A DNA stretch of 64,000 nucleotides from Synanceia verrucosa (Eukaryota; Chordata; Actinopteri; Perciformes; Synanceiidae): contig CM056565.1 in NCBI GenBank assembly GCA_029721515.1, positions 9,860,742 to 9,924,741 of the forward strand, written 5' to 3'. The translations under genes and the position numbers were made by a program. Positions 36,781-47,317 of this stretch are shown here, piece after piece; position 1 is the first letter of the stretch, and every line of letters begins with the position of its first letter. A model generated the notes under the pieces. The model worked only from the letters and a program-made list of their open reading frames with translations. It searched no databases and was not told the origin of the DNA.

Positions 36781-39605
36781 CAATTAACCATTCAGCAGTT
36801 GAGAGTTTAAGAGTCATCAGAGCAGGTTGTGGATCAGTTGAATATTCTAAATCTAAGTTTTAGTATTTATTATTCAGTATTATTCAGTTTTCTAAATTAG
36901 CTGTAAATTTGGCCAGTTAATATAATGGTCTAATCATCAAGACTCTTTCTCATCTGAAAAATGTATGTATTATATCACAGTCCATAGATAGATGGAGGTG
37001 TTGCTGAAGAGTGGCTGCAGGCTCTGTCTGGACCTCGGTCTTTTGGACCTGCTGGATCCCACAGAGGCGACTTCAGCTCGAGTCGCTTCACCATCAGTGG
37101 CTCTCTTGGACGTTTGGACATGGTCGGTGGACATGACTCAGCATTAATCATTTTCCCTCTCTTTCTTGTGCAGCGAGTTGCTGTGCCCTTTCGTCAGCCG
37201 CTCTCGTAGATGGAGGGTCTACTGGCATTGCACTAGTTCAACATGTCTTCTGTAGACAGTCTTTCTTTCTTTTGAAGGTTCTTCATGGAGGCTGAAGTCA
37301 TTTCTGCAGCCTGGCAGAGGAGCAGAGAGATGGTCTGGATGCAGGATTCTTTCAGGCTTTAGTTGTATTTGGAGCATGTTTGAAGGTATGGAGAGGCTGT
37401 CTCTTCATGGCATGTGGTGTAGGGCCTGTGTTATCCATCCTGACGGCAGAGCATGTCTCTGTATTTGGGTGATCGCCCCCCCTCCAGTATGTGGACCAGA
37501 GAGAGGAGAAGTACAGAGAAGCAAAGAGAGAAGTGCAGCAGAAGAAGAAGCCCCAGACCAGCTGAAGCTTGCAGTTTTTTATGGTCTCTCGATGGTGTTC
37601 ACTGGCCACTCCCATCCAAAGGTGGCTGAGATGACATTCTTTCCTTAATTTACTTTAATGGCAATACCAATTTATTAATTTCTTCTCTATTTGAAAGCTT
37701 CTCACTCTCAGCTGTTGAATGATACCAAACATCACATGATAGAAAACCACAGAACAAAATTGACCAATTGAATTGAAATTAATCAACAAATTAAACAACA
37801 CAGATGAACCATGACATCATAGCATTTAGGTGTACGAATCATACAATAGGCACGTATAGCTGTATATGTAGACTTATTCCACATTGGTCTGTATCAGAGC
37901 AGAAGAGGAGAAGGAGGACCTGTGTCAGTGTCTGCATACCATAAATGCAATGCAGCTATAAAAACATCTTCTGTACCTCAGCACAGCCTGGAGTTTATAG
38001 TGTCAGTGTCCTCCCCATTCATTGGGGAGGAACCAGATTCATAAACCAGTCAAACATGTTGTTTCTTAAGTTCAGTTTAACTGAACTTTAACTAAGTTTA
38101 AGTTTAACTAAGCCTTAGCACTTGGGTCAGATAGAGGTCCTGGAAAAATACTCTGAAATTCTAGGATGCTTTCATTATGCAGCCCCACTCTACCGCAAAT
38201 CAGTGCAGAAATACAATAAATAAAGAAACAGGAAACACCATAGTAAACACCACCAGTAACAGTAGCTAGCACTTTTATTTTGAAAGAGCTCGCACGTCCA
38301 TGCCACCAGAGTGAAGTTGCCGTTAGCTTGTGGCTACATATTAAATCCCTGATTATAACGACACATACAATTAACGCACACAGCAACAATAACGTGGCAC
38401 ATTTTAACGGGCATGACTTCCCTGATCGTGGCTGGATCGCCATTGGAACTTGCGAAAGACTGATGGTGACAGAGCAGCCAGCACGAGCCATGCTAGCTAA
38501 TTAGCCAGTCGCAACCCGGCACTAACTAAGCTTCCCCGGTTAGCTTCAGGATGCCGACACTTCAAACAGCGATGCCACATGTACAACAACACAGACACTG
38601 TGTCGACCTATGGCCGTAAAAGTGACTACATACATTTTCAAACACGCACAACTGAACATAACCCCCTGCACCAACTACGCACTGCTGCTCATAACCCCGG
38701 TGCTGAACTAGTCGTGGGTGGGCGTAGCTACGCATCATGTACACAGCCACGAGCTGTAACCCTGCCAGAACACTATAAAGATCACACCACCATTTCTACA
38801 AATACCTTTATCCATTTCAAATAATCTGATCGCTTCTTGGACATGTTTGCGCTTGTCTGTAGCTAGTGAAAGAAACTGAAACCACATAAAAATGTCTGAA
38901 GCTTCAAATTTGATTTTATTTAATTCGAATCCCATGTCATTGATCAACACTTGGAAGCTTTTAATTTTTTTGGAGCAGCCCTAATAAAATGTAAGAAATT
39001 GGTATGAACATAGTTATTTTACTGAGAAAAAACACTGAAATATGTAAGATCAGTTGTGGACACAGAGGTATTCATCTGTGGCACTGTACTGGATTATTTA
39101 AAGGTGTTATCTGTTCTAGTGTCATTCCATGATCATCAAGTATAGAATTGTATTTAGTTTGGCCCAAAGTGATGAAACCAAAGAACTTCAACTTTGTTTA
39201 CAAGTTCAAATCTAATGATCTCACTGTTATTCTTTGGAGAGCAGTCATTAACAGGACATTAATAATTCAAATAATGACATTGCACATAATTGCAAAAATA
39301 TTTTTCAGCGTCGGTCCATGGAGGGACAATTAGAAACTGCTTTTCATTCCCTGAAGTGAAAGAAGGAAAACACTGTCACCTTCTTCATAAAGTTTTGTTT
39401 TCTGTTTCTGCTGCATCCTGAGTTATTGTTTTATTACACATTAACCAACTGCAGGAGAACACTATGAAATTCATACAACTACATGCTGGTTCACAATGAA
39501 ATGTTCCAGTGTGGCCACCTTTTGGGTTTTCACACTATGATCTTGTTTTTCATTAAAAAGACAGTACAGCTATAACACTAATTCATCATATTTCATATAA
39601 AGAAA
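36781..39605. other. Receptor upstream region, copy A, no gene seen
   Basis: Conserved with 55345-58000 in copy B. Short frames on either strand do not resemble known families, and their conservation is explained by the duplication. Contains the repeat at 38110-38510. Confidence 0.55.
38110..38510 (-). repeat. Dispersed repeat matching 16900-17235
   Basis: Read on the minus strand it begins near GCTAGCATGGCTCGTGCTGG and aligns with intron 5 of nectin3 over several hundred bases with small indels. Copy A keeps a 127-codon frame here with a hydrophobic stretch (ATLLLLCALIVCVVI). The nectin3-intron copy is broken by a stop, and copy B has lost about 160 bp of it near 56885. Confidence 0.75.
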
Positions 39606-39690
39606 AGTAGGGCGGCACAGTGGTGTAGTGGTTAGCACTGTCATCTCACAGCAAGAAGGTACCGGGTTCGAATCCTGGGCCCGGTGCCTT
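39606..39690 (+). repeat. tRNA-like SINE fragment, copy A only
   Basis: GGGCGGCACAGTGGTGTAGT then GGTTAGCACTG (box A-like) and GGGTTCGAATCC (box B). It resembles a very common teleost tRNA-like repeat. Copy B has a different, roughly 95-bp sequence at the same place (58002-58100). Confidence 0.75.
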
Positions 39691-39834
39691 GAGTATGAAT
39701 GGAAATTAGAACTTAATCATAAATGTTATGTAAAGCAAACTGAACCAAACTCAAGTAGAGCTACCACATGTAAAATGATTACCATGCCCTTTTAACATCA
39801 GCACTTTTAGCAGCAAAATTATGTTCCCAACCTG

Positions 39835-40591
39835 AAGCCCTGGGATAAACGCTAAACTTTCCCTCGGCTAGAGCACCGTTCCCTCCTGCTTCAAGACCAC
39901 AGCCAACGTCCCCCTTCCCAAGAAGAGCCCCCCACCTGCCTGAATGACTACAGGCTGGCACAGCATCCAGAGCAGCACACCAGACACCCAGAGCCACCTC
40001 AGACCATTACTGTTCCCCTCCATTATTCCTTCTCCCACTTGGAATACAAGGACTCCTTCGTCAGGATGCGCCTAGTTGACTACAGCTCTGCTTTCCACAC
40101 TTGGTCTGTACCCCACCCTCTGTGACTGGCTCCTGGACTTTCTGACAGCATCATCACTAACATTGGTACCCCACAGGGGTGGGTCCTCACCCTGATACTC
40201 TACACCCTGTTCACCTTTGAATGTGTCGCCTTCCACAAAGACATCATCCTGAAGTTTGCAGACAAAACCGCAGTGATGGGGCGGATCACTGGTGGGGACG
40301 AAGCGTCCTACAGGGGGAAGGTGGACAGTCCAGTGTCCTGGTGTGAGGATAATTTCCTCACCCTCAACACAAGATGAAGGAGATGATAGTGGACATGAGG
40401 AAGGAGAGGAGACCTTATCAGCCACTGTTCATCCGGGAGGTTGAAGTGGAAAGAGTGAGCAGCTTTAAAAACCTAGGCATCCACATCACTGAGGACTTAA
40501 CTTGGACGCTTAACACCACACAGCTGTTTAGAAGGCTCAACAGCGGCTGTACTTCCTGAGGAGGCTAAGGAAGTTTGGTATGTCAACCAAG
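39835..40591 (+). pseudogene. Non-LTR reverse-transcriptase fragment, copy A
   Basis: Same fragment as 58255-59100 but with several internal deletions, including loss of the stretch after YSSAF and around the segment before IITNIGTPQG, which break the frame. Ends where a Gypsy LTR starts (TGTCATGCC at 40592). Confidence 0.8.
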
Positions 40592-41000
40592 TGTCATGCC
40601 TTGTCTGTCTGGTTTTGGTTAAGTTACCCTAATTGTTTCCACCTGTTCCCCGTTACCTCCTGTATAGTCTTGTCTCCCCTGTGTCGTCGTAAGGTCATTG
40701 TGGTTCTGTCCTGTCGTCATTCCTGTCACCAATTTTCCTCAACTAGGAAAACAGCTAGTTAGATTTGCCTTTTATTTCTAGTTAGACCTGTGTTTTTCCC
40801 CCAGTTTATCTGGGTGGTTTTGAATTTTCGCTTTTGATAGTTCAGTGCAGCCAGTGTAGGTACTCCCTGCTCTCCACCTGCTGGAGACACGCGTTCCCCT
40901 TCCCTGCCTGGAAGCACTGAATCTGCCTGTTTTGCCCTTGTCTGGTACAATAAAACCCTTTTATAACACTGATCACCTGCCTCCTGTCGTGCGTGTGGGT
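40592..41000 (+). mobile_element. Gypsy-type LTR, copy A
   Basis: Begins TGTCATGCCTTGTC directly after LINE coding sequence, has AATAAAA at about 40949, and ends shortly before the gag-like ATG at 41008. The exact 3' boundary and primer-binding site are not clear. The counterpart is 59101-59509. Confidence 0.65.
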
Positions 41001-41007
41001 TCCCACC

Positions 41008-43329
41008 ATGGAAGCCTCACAGTATGATCTCACCAGACAGAACCCAGCTGACTCAACGGGCAGAGGAGCAATGGCCATGCAGAAAGTGTGCCTCAATCGC
41101 CATGAGCAGGAAGTAGCCGCTGCTCAGCAGGGCACTGGGGATCTGGCAATTTGGCAACAGGGCTTTCAGGACTCTCTGAACAATTACATCCATCATCTCA
41201 CTCATAGGTTCAATGAGATCAGTCTAGACCAGTTCTGCTGGATCTGCTGCTGTTCTTCCCAGACTCTCTGCTCCTGGTAAATTCTCTGGTGACACTGACA
41301 ACTGTCGGACTTTCCTAGTGCAATATCAGTTACACTTTGAGATGACTGTCATCACGAGAGGGGAAACTTCAGGGCGTAGCCACGATCACCTGAGTTAAAA
41401 ACACAGGATTAGACACCACATGTGCTGCACCTGATGGATCACACTGACGTGAAATAGGATTACAATTCGGGAGAGATGCTGATGAAGCTATTTGTGACTT
41501 TATACACGTGTAGATGACAATCGGGGACGCACATGCAAACCATGAGTCAGGAAGAAGACTGATGACCGGTCAACATTTACTACAGTCGCCCCATGGCATG
41601 CCCGCCTGCAGCCCGTTCCCACCATGCTTTTATTTAGGATGTATGAATCGCCTGTTGAGCCAGATCACCTCGCAGCAATGTTGGTCACATTCATTTGAGC
41701 ATCATCTGCATACTGTGATGGTGTTTTTATTGTAACATGAATGCAGTCGATCACTCTGATTACATCAGGAAATAAAACTATCGGTGCAAATTGCGCATTA
41801 ATGTTGACCTATTTAACTGCATTGTATACGAATTTTAATATGCCTGGCTGACGTGTGGAGGATCCAGTCCAACACGTGGCATGGCCCGGCTCAGGGTCGA
41901 CTGGCTCCCTCCCGATCGGATGGTGTCTGGCCGTGGTCAGCACCTGTGTGGCTCTAGCAGCTCTCGGCTCCTCCTGTGACGCTCCAAGGCTGGGAGCTGA
42001 GTGGTCACAGCTCTGTGCACAGCTGTTTACAAACTAGTGACAGTTTCCCCAACATCCCCTCTAAGTGTCGCCAGCGGACCAAAGCATCAGAACCTGGAGC
42101 TGCGCCAGTTTCCACGCTCAGTTCACTATTGATAAATCAGAACATGTATCCTGGTGTACGGCACATTTCTGGGCGTACGCTACATTGATACATGAGGCCC
42201 CAGGAGAGGATGCGGTCGACACCCTCAACTCCATCATGCAGAGCCACCGTTCTGTCGTTGACTACGCCATTGAGTTTCGCCCCAGGGCGGCAGACAGTGG
42301 ATGGAATGACCAGTCGCTTTGGGACACCTTCCTCTCCAGACTCTCCCCTATCATCTAGCAGGAATTTGTGTCCATGAACCTTCCTCGGGATCTAGACTCC
42401 CTCTTTGCCCTGGCCATCCGCACAGACAACCGCCTCTGTCTCCTGAGGAAGGAGAAGCAGCGTGAGATGGGAAAGACCTTCTGGAAGAGCTGCCAGCCTC
42501 GTCCCAATCCCTCGCTCACGACATCACCTTCCTCATCTCGTCTGGCTCTTCCGGCACTGGAGGGCGAACCCATGTAGGTGGGTCACGCCCGCTTGACACC
42601 TGAAGAGCGCCAGAGATGCATAAGGGAGGGCCTCTGTCTCTACTGCACTGATCGTGGGCATCGCCTCAATGCCTGTCCAGTAAAAGGCTGCGGCTCATCA
42701 AGGAACCCAAGGAGGATGCTGGTGAGCCGATTCTCTCCCCATGATCTCCCTCGTCACCAGCTGTCAGAGGTAACCATCTCCACACACACTCAGACACCCA
42801 TGCACTGATTGACTCAGGGGCAGACATCAGTCTGATGAACTGGGGGTTATTTAAGCAGCCGAGATTAACATCTACACCTTTACCTGAGCCCATGAAGGGC
42901 ACTTACCTTGATGGACATCCCATATTCAGGGTGACTCACCAGACTTCTCATGTGACTCTGACTATTAAAGACCACAAAGAGACTATGACTTTTCATCTGT
43001 TCAAGTCTATTCACCACTCCTTAGTGCTCGGGCTCTCGTGGCTGCAGAAACACAACCCACAGCTGGATTGGCACACCAGTCAGTTCCTGTTGTGGTTTTC
43101 GGACTGCGACGCAACCTGTCGAGCAGTGGATACATCTCCTGAGGCGGTAGGGACCGTACACACCTGTGGTGAGTCACCTGTTGCACCTTTCTCTGAGCCT
43201 GACCTGTCCAGTTTTCCCTCCTGTTATCAAGACCTAGTGGAGGCATTCAGCAAAACGAGAGCCCTGTCTCTGCCTCCTCATCGCCCATATGACTGTGCCA
43301 TCAACCCGGTCCCCGACGCAGTTAGTTAG
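41008..43329 (+). pseudogene. Ty3/Gypsy gag-protease remnant, copy A
   Basis: Gag-like start at 41008, a CCHC zinc knuckle near 42637-42675 (CLYCTDRGH followed by Cys), and a protease-like segment with LIDSGAD near 42806, ending at TAG 43327-43329 just as the polymerase region would begin. It is broken by a frameshift near 41279, a deletion of about 420 bp plus MITE sequence, an in-frame TAG at about 42356 that copy B lacks, and another TAG near 42575. It is non-functional and the reverse transcriptase is missing. Confidence 0.8.
41345..42200. mobile_element. Palindromic MITE inside gag, copy A (5' end deleted)
   Basis: Keeps the right terminal repeat (ATTGATACATGAGGCCC), but the left end is missing. 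Sequence jumps from gag to internal MITE sequence at about 41345, equivalent to 60273 in copy B. Confidence 0.75.
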
Positions 43330-44074
43330 AATCCACGCAGCTTCCCTTCATACAGTATTCTTGATTCTTTCTTTGTTGTTTTTGTTGCTTTTATTAGGCT
43401 GTTGACTTAATTTATTCCCAAGTTTAGGGTGTGCCATATGTGAGGTTATTACTGTTTTTGTTCTTTTTACATCCAGAGTATGGTGATAAACTGTTTTAGT
43501 TGGTTCCAGTGAAAACTCGGTTTCGCTATTATGCCCCTAATTTTATTAAACCTATATTATTCTAGGCATTGCTTCTTTATTCACTTTACCCATTTATTTT
43601 TATTATGTTTTTCTTCCAAACTCACTACTTTTGCTTGTTTGGTTCTACCAGTGTGTGTACTGCGCAATCCTTCACTAGGATGTTTCTTTCACGATGATAT
43701 CGAGGTAATCTTATTGATGACCTGTTTACGTGGGTTACTTGTTTAGACAAACGTTGCTGTGCTTTATGTGTCATTCTTTAAAGTTGTGGTGTGCACTTTA
43801 ATTTTTGTTTTGCACCTGGATGACCTCTTGAACAAGAGAAAGTTATGGAAGCAGAAAATGTCCTGTTGGGAATGAAAATGCAAATGTGTTGGGTTTGTAT
43901 AAGGGAATGGGAAGTGGGAAGATTGTGGAGGGATGCCTCGTTGCCCCTATTTCTGTATGTTGGTTGTTTTTGTTGTGTGTTTTTATTTTTTTTGCTGTTT
44001 TTTCCTTTGGCTCAGGAATCACATCAGGTTTAATAGAGTTATTGCACGGTTCCTTGTTTTTCTTATGATATGAT
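43330..44074. other. T-rich stretch before the L1-like fragment, copy A
   Basis: No coding sequence supported. Possibly 5' sequence of the L1-like element that follows. Begins with GAATCCACGCAGCTTCCCTT, nearly identical to a block inside the MITE of copy B (60132). Confidence 0.45.
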
Positions 44075-44391
44075 GACATCTCAGGGTAAGAGTCTTCGCA
44101 TTATGTGTCCATTTATGTGTCAACCAGTCCATTAAACGTAACAAGGTAATGACCCATTTAAAGGAACTCCGGGAGATGTCTTCTTTTTACAGGAAACTCA
44201 CCTTTGCTACTCAGAGGTGAACCGCATCAAGCGACCCTGGATAGGGCATGTGTTTCACTCTGAATTCCCAGTAAAGACAAGAAGTGCAGCTATCCTCATA
44301 CACAGGAGTGTTCCATTTGAATTATCAAGCTCTGTTGAAGACCCTAATGGTTGATTTGTGTTTATTTCTGGTAGATTATGTGGCATGCCTG
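44075..44391 (+). pseudogene. L1-like LINE endonuclease N-terminal fragment, copy A
   Basis: In broken frame it reads GKSLRIM, then LQETHLCYSEVNRIKRPW, HVFHSEFPVK, RSAAILIHRSVPFELS and LCGMPVN, the start of an L1-clade ORF2 apurinic endonuclease with the catalytic Glu in QETH. Stops interrupt it. It is cut off by an L2 3' end at 44392. Confidence 0.75.
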
Positions 44392-45255
44392 TCAATCAAT
44401 CAATCAAATTTTATTTATATAGCACCTTACAACACCAAAAAGGTGCACAAGGTGCTTTCCAGAATGAAATAAAAACAAACAGTAACTATAAAACCAGTAA
44501 GCACACAACAACATCAAAGAGACAAGGACAGTCGACTACGTGCCAAATGCTCGCCTGAATAAATGTGTTTTTAGCTCAGATTTAAAAGCAGCTAGCTCAG
44601 TGACAGACTGTAGACGCGCCGGAAGCAGATTCCATAGCTTTGGACCAAAAACTGCAAATGAACGATCACCATACTTTTTATATCTAGATTTTGGGACAAC
44701 CAAAGAGGTGTGCTCAGAAGAATGCAGCGTGCTGACCGGTTGATAAACCGTTACGAGTTCAGTAAGGTAGGTCGGGGCTAGACCATTGATGGCCTTGAAA
44801 ATGTATAATAAGACCTTGAACTTGACTTTAAACTGCACCGGGAGCCACTGAAGAGAGCGTAGAAATGGGGTGATGTGGGAATGTTTGGACGTGTTAGAGA
44901 GGAGACGTGCTGCTGCATTTTGCACCAGCTGAAGTTTATGGAGGAGACAGTTGTTTATTCCAGCATAAAGAGCGTTGCAGTAATCCAACCTTGAGGTAAT
45001 GAAGGCATGAATAGCCTTTTCGAGGTCAGGGCGGGACAAAAAAGGCTTAACTTTTGCAAGGAGCCTTATCTGGAAAAAGCTCGCCTTCACAACTGAGCTG
45101 ACTTGTCATATTTCAGACAATTGTCAAAAATAACACCAAGGTTTCTCACAGCAGGAGCAAACTAAGGTGTTAAAGGACCAAAGTTGGGTGTACTGTGAGT
45201 TGAACTGGAACTAAAAAGAATATATTCTGTTTTTCCTTCATTTAGATAAAGGCCT
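44392..45255 (-). pseudogene. L2-type LINE 3' end, copy A
   Basis: Minus-strand frame 45090-44536 (184 residues) is the C-terminal domain after reverse transcriptase: DLEKAIHAFITSRLDYCNAL, LQLVQNAAARLL, LQWLPV and PKLWNLLPARLQ. The AATC tandem at 44392-44404 is the 3' tail. The duplication ends inside it at 44715, and sequence beyond that exists only here within the window. Confidence 0.85.
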
Positions 45256-45647
45256 TGGCCTGTTTATGCTCCTACCTGGGATGATGATAAATTCACTACA
45301 AGTTTCAAAAAGCAGCAATCCATTTTTGCTCTGGAAAGACATAGAGGAGTGATGTCTATCTGAGCAGAGAATGATGTCGCTCTCCCTCTGTGTGTGTTGT
45401 AAGCAGAGGTTCTCTGTTCTTTGTTGTTGTAGTGTTACAGTGCATGTTCATGCATGCGAGCGTGCCCCTCCGGCTCACAGATGCCTCTCTGCACTGCTCT
45501 CATACAATGGTTACAGCTAAGGACACCATCCCAACATCCTCTGGCCCCACAAGCCTCCAGTTCATTTTAGTTAATAATGTGAGTAACTGTTTTGGGAACA
45601 CTAACCAAAATGTAGACAAGATGTAGAATTATCATGTCCATATTTAC
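45256..45647. other. Spacer, no gene seen
   Basis: No coding support. Lies between the L2 fragment and the ppme1-like exons. Confidence 0.5.
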
Positions 45648-46270
45648 CTCCACTCAATAGCATTTTCCAGAGATTTAAACGTCTTTGGCCGACTTCTGAG
45701 GAAATTCTGCATACTGTTCAAAGCATCCATTGCTGTACCTGAATGCAACTAATAAAAAAACATCATTAATACACCCATTGATACCATTTGATTTCATTTC
45801 ATTATGGCCATTCACCATATCAATTCAATGCTGATTTACAGCAGTAGTAAAATCTATCTACGATACTCTTACCTTCTACAACATCAATGACACAGAGGCC
45901 AAGCAGGGATGGTATATGGTTGGCCACGGCTGTGTGGACTGCAATGGCCCCACCCATGCTGTGTCCAGTAATCATGATTGGAGGAGGGTTGTCTCCAGAG
46001 AGCACCTCAACCCTTTGCCAATATCCCTTTTGAAAGACAGGGTTACCTGTTAACCTTATTGTATTCATATCATATGTCACTGTTTCGGAGCATAAACTTT
46101 GAGACTGAGTGCATTTAACAATTGAGATTTTACTGTGATTAAAACGCTAAGCTGTTAAAAGGGAGTATGGTTCTCACAAATTCCAGTGTCTGCTTTAACT
46201 GCACACACAGCAACTTACCTGGCCATTGTGTCCACAGAGAACTCATCAGGATTTCTCAAATTGGTGTCGC
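45648..46270 (-). pseudogene. ppme1: Three-exon fragment of a protein phosphatase methylesterase 1-like gene
   Basis: Exons 46219-46270, 45873-46026 and 45648-45738, each with consensus splice sites, encode GDTNLRNPDEFSVDTMAR, PPPIMITGHSMGGAIAVHTA through LLGLCVIDVVEG, and TAMDALNSMQNFLRSRPKTF through IEWS. This is the catalytic-serine region (GHSMGG) of PPME1, the alpha/beta hydrolase that demethylates the PP2A catalytic subunit. The middle exon is 154 bp where frame needs 155: a one-base loss shortly after its start shifts the frame. No other ppme1 exons are visible on either side. The kept introns make it a partial genomic copy rather than a processed one. Confidence 0.85.
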
Positions 46271-46584
46271 CTGTAGGTGATGACAGAGAAGCAAATTTCA
46301 GTATTTGTCCCCAGAGTGTAAATATGCAGAGTGACCTGATGTTGGGTGAGGGTTGATTTCTAATCACAAAATAGGCAGTGAAGTGATCAAGATAATCAGT
46401 GTGGTCACATGGTAGCATCATACTGGATTTTGCCAAATTCGATGTTGTAACTCAGCGGGTGGTCTGTCCCAAAGTCTAAGTACACATGGAGTTTGTTTAA
46501 TTCAGTTAATGGTCAGAGACGTGGCTGACTCCGCAACACCAGGTAGTGCTGTAGCCTTTTCAACAAGTGGTGTTAGAACTACTT

Positions 46585-46800
46585 TGGATGTGAAGGGAAC
46601 AGACACCAGCAGGGAAAATAGGGAAGAGGAAAGGAGGGAGCGAATCATGTAAGAAACCCAACTGAGAGGATACGTCTTTCCAGAGGAATTACATTACTGA
46701 TTTAGAAAAGATAATACAGCTCTGCTAGATCTGCCAGATCACTAATTGCAACAAGCTAGCAGCAGGAAGATGTCTTCATAAACCAAAACCTGCTCCGGGG
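46585..46800 (+). repeat. Dispersed repeat, copy 2
   Basis: Counterpart of 21860-22135, same orientation, with a few indels. Confidence 0.75.
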
Positions 46801-47209
46801 TGCTTAGCATGAAACCACGGTAGTACATAGTATTTCCAAATGATCAAACTTCCCCTTTCCGACCGTTTCCTAAAAATCTCCAACTACTGTCGTACTATGT
46901 AAGTTGGAACAACATTAGTTTGAACTTGCATCGTCCAAACAACAGTTTCCAGATGTTTCGGAAGCGTTTGGAGAGTACTCGGGTGCATTTGTTACTGAAA
47001 GCGTGTCAAGGACAGAAACGTTATATCATTTCCATTAAGCCAGTGTGACATCTTTAGCAACTTTTGGAAATATTCATCAACACAATCATGTTCCCTACTA
47101 ATTGAGAACTGAATGCAATTTCTATCATATAATTGTAATAAACTGAAGATATAAAATACATACATCAATATATACCTACAGCTTCTGCAGCACTCAGTGG
47201 TGGGATGGG

Positions 47210-47290
47210 AGAGTGGTTAGAGCGTGGGCACTTTAGTGTGTCAATATGATATTTAGTTAGGTGTGGGTTCAAATCCTCCTGAGAGCGATA
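47210..47290 (+). repeat. tRNA-like relic (possible SINE head)
   Basis: GAGAGTGGTTAGAGCG (box A-like) and GGGTTCAAATCCTCC (box B) spaced as in a long-variable-arm tRNA. The stem pairing is poor, so I call it a relic, not a functional tRNA. Confidence 0.35.
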
Positions 47291-47317
47291 AGTTATTTTA
47301 CTTTTGCTGGCAGATAT

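Larger units (their letters stand above)
33709..44715. repeat. Segmental duplication, copy A
   Basis: Direct repeat of 50476-63555. Similarity starts at AGCACCTCCCTCCCTG in both and ends at GAGGTGTGCTC in both. Copy A lacks a Tc1 insertion and has its own small deletions in the retroelement remnants. It contains one odorant receptor gene. Confidence 0.95.

Noticed and set aside
37352..37648. Overlapping frames on both strands, about 90 codons, repeated at 55914-56213
   Set aside because: Copy B carries a 3-bp and other small changes with no sign of coding constraint, and neither strand resembles a protein family.
47210..47290. Possible functional tRNA gene
   Set aside because: Box A- and B-like sequences are present, but the arms do not fold into a convincing cloverleaf. 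Kept only as a tRNA-like relic.
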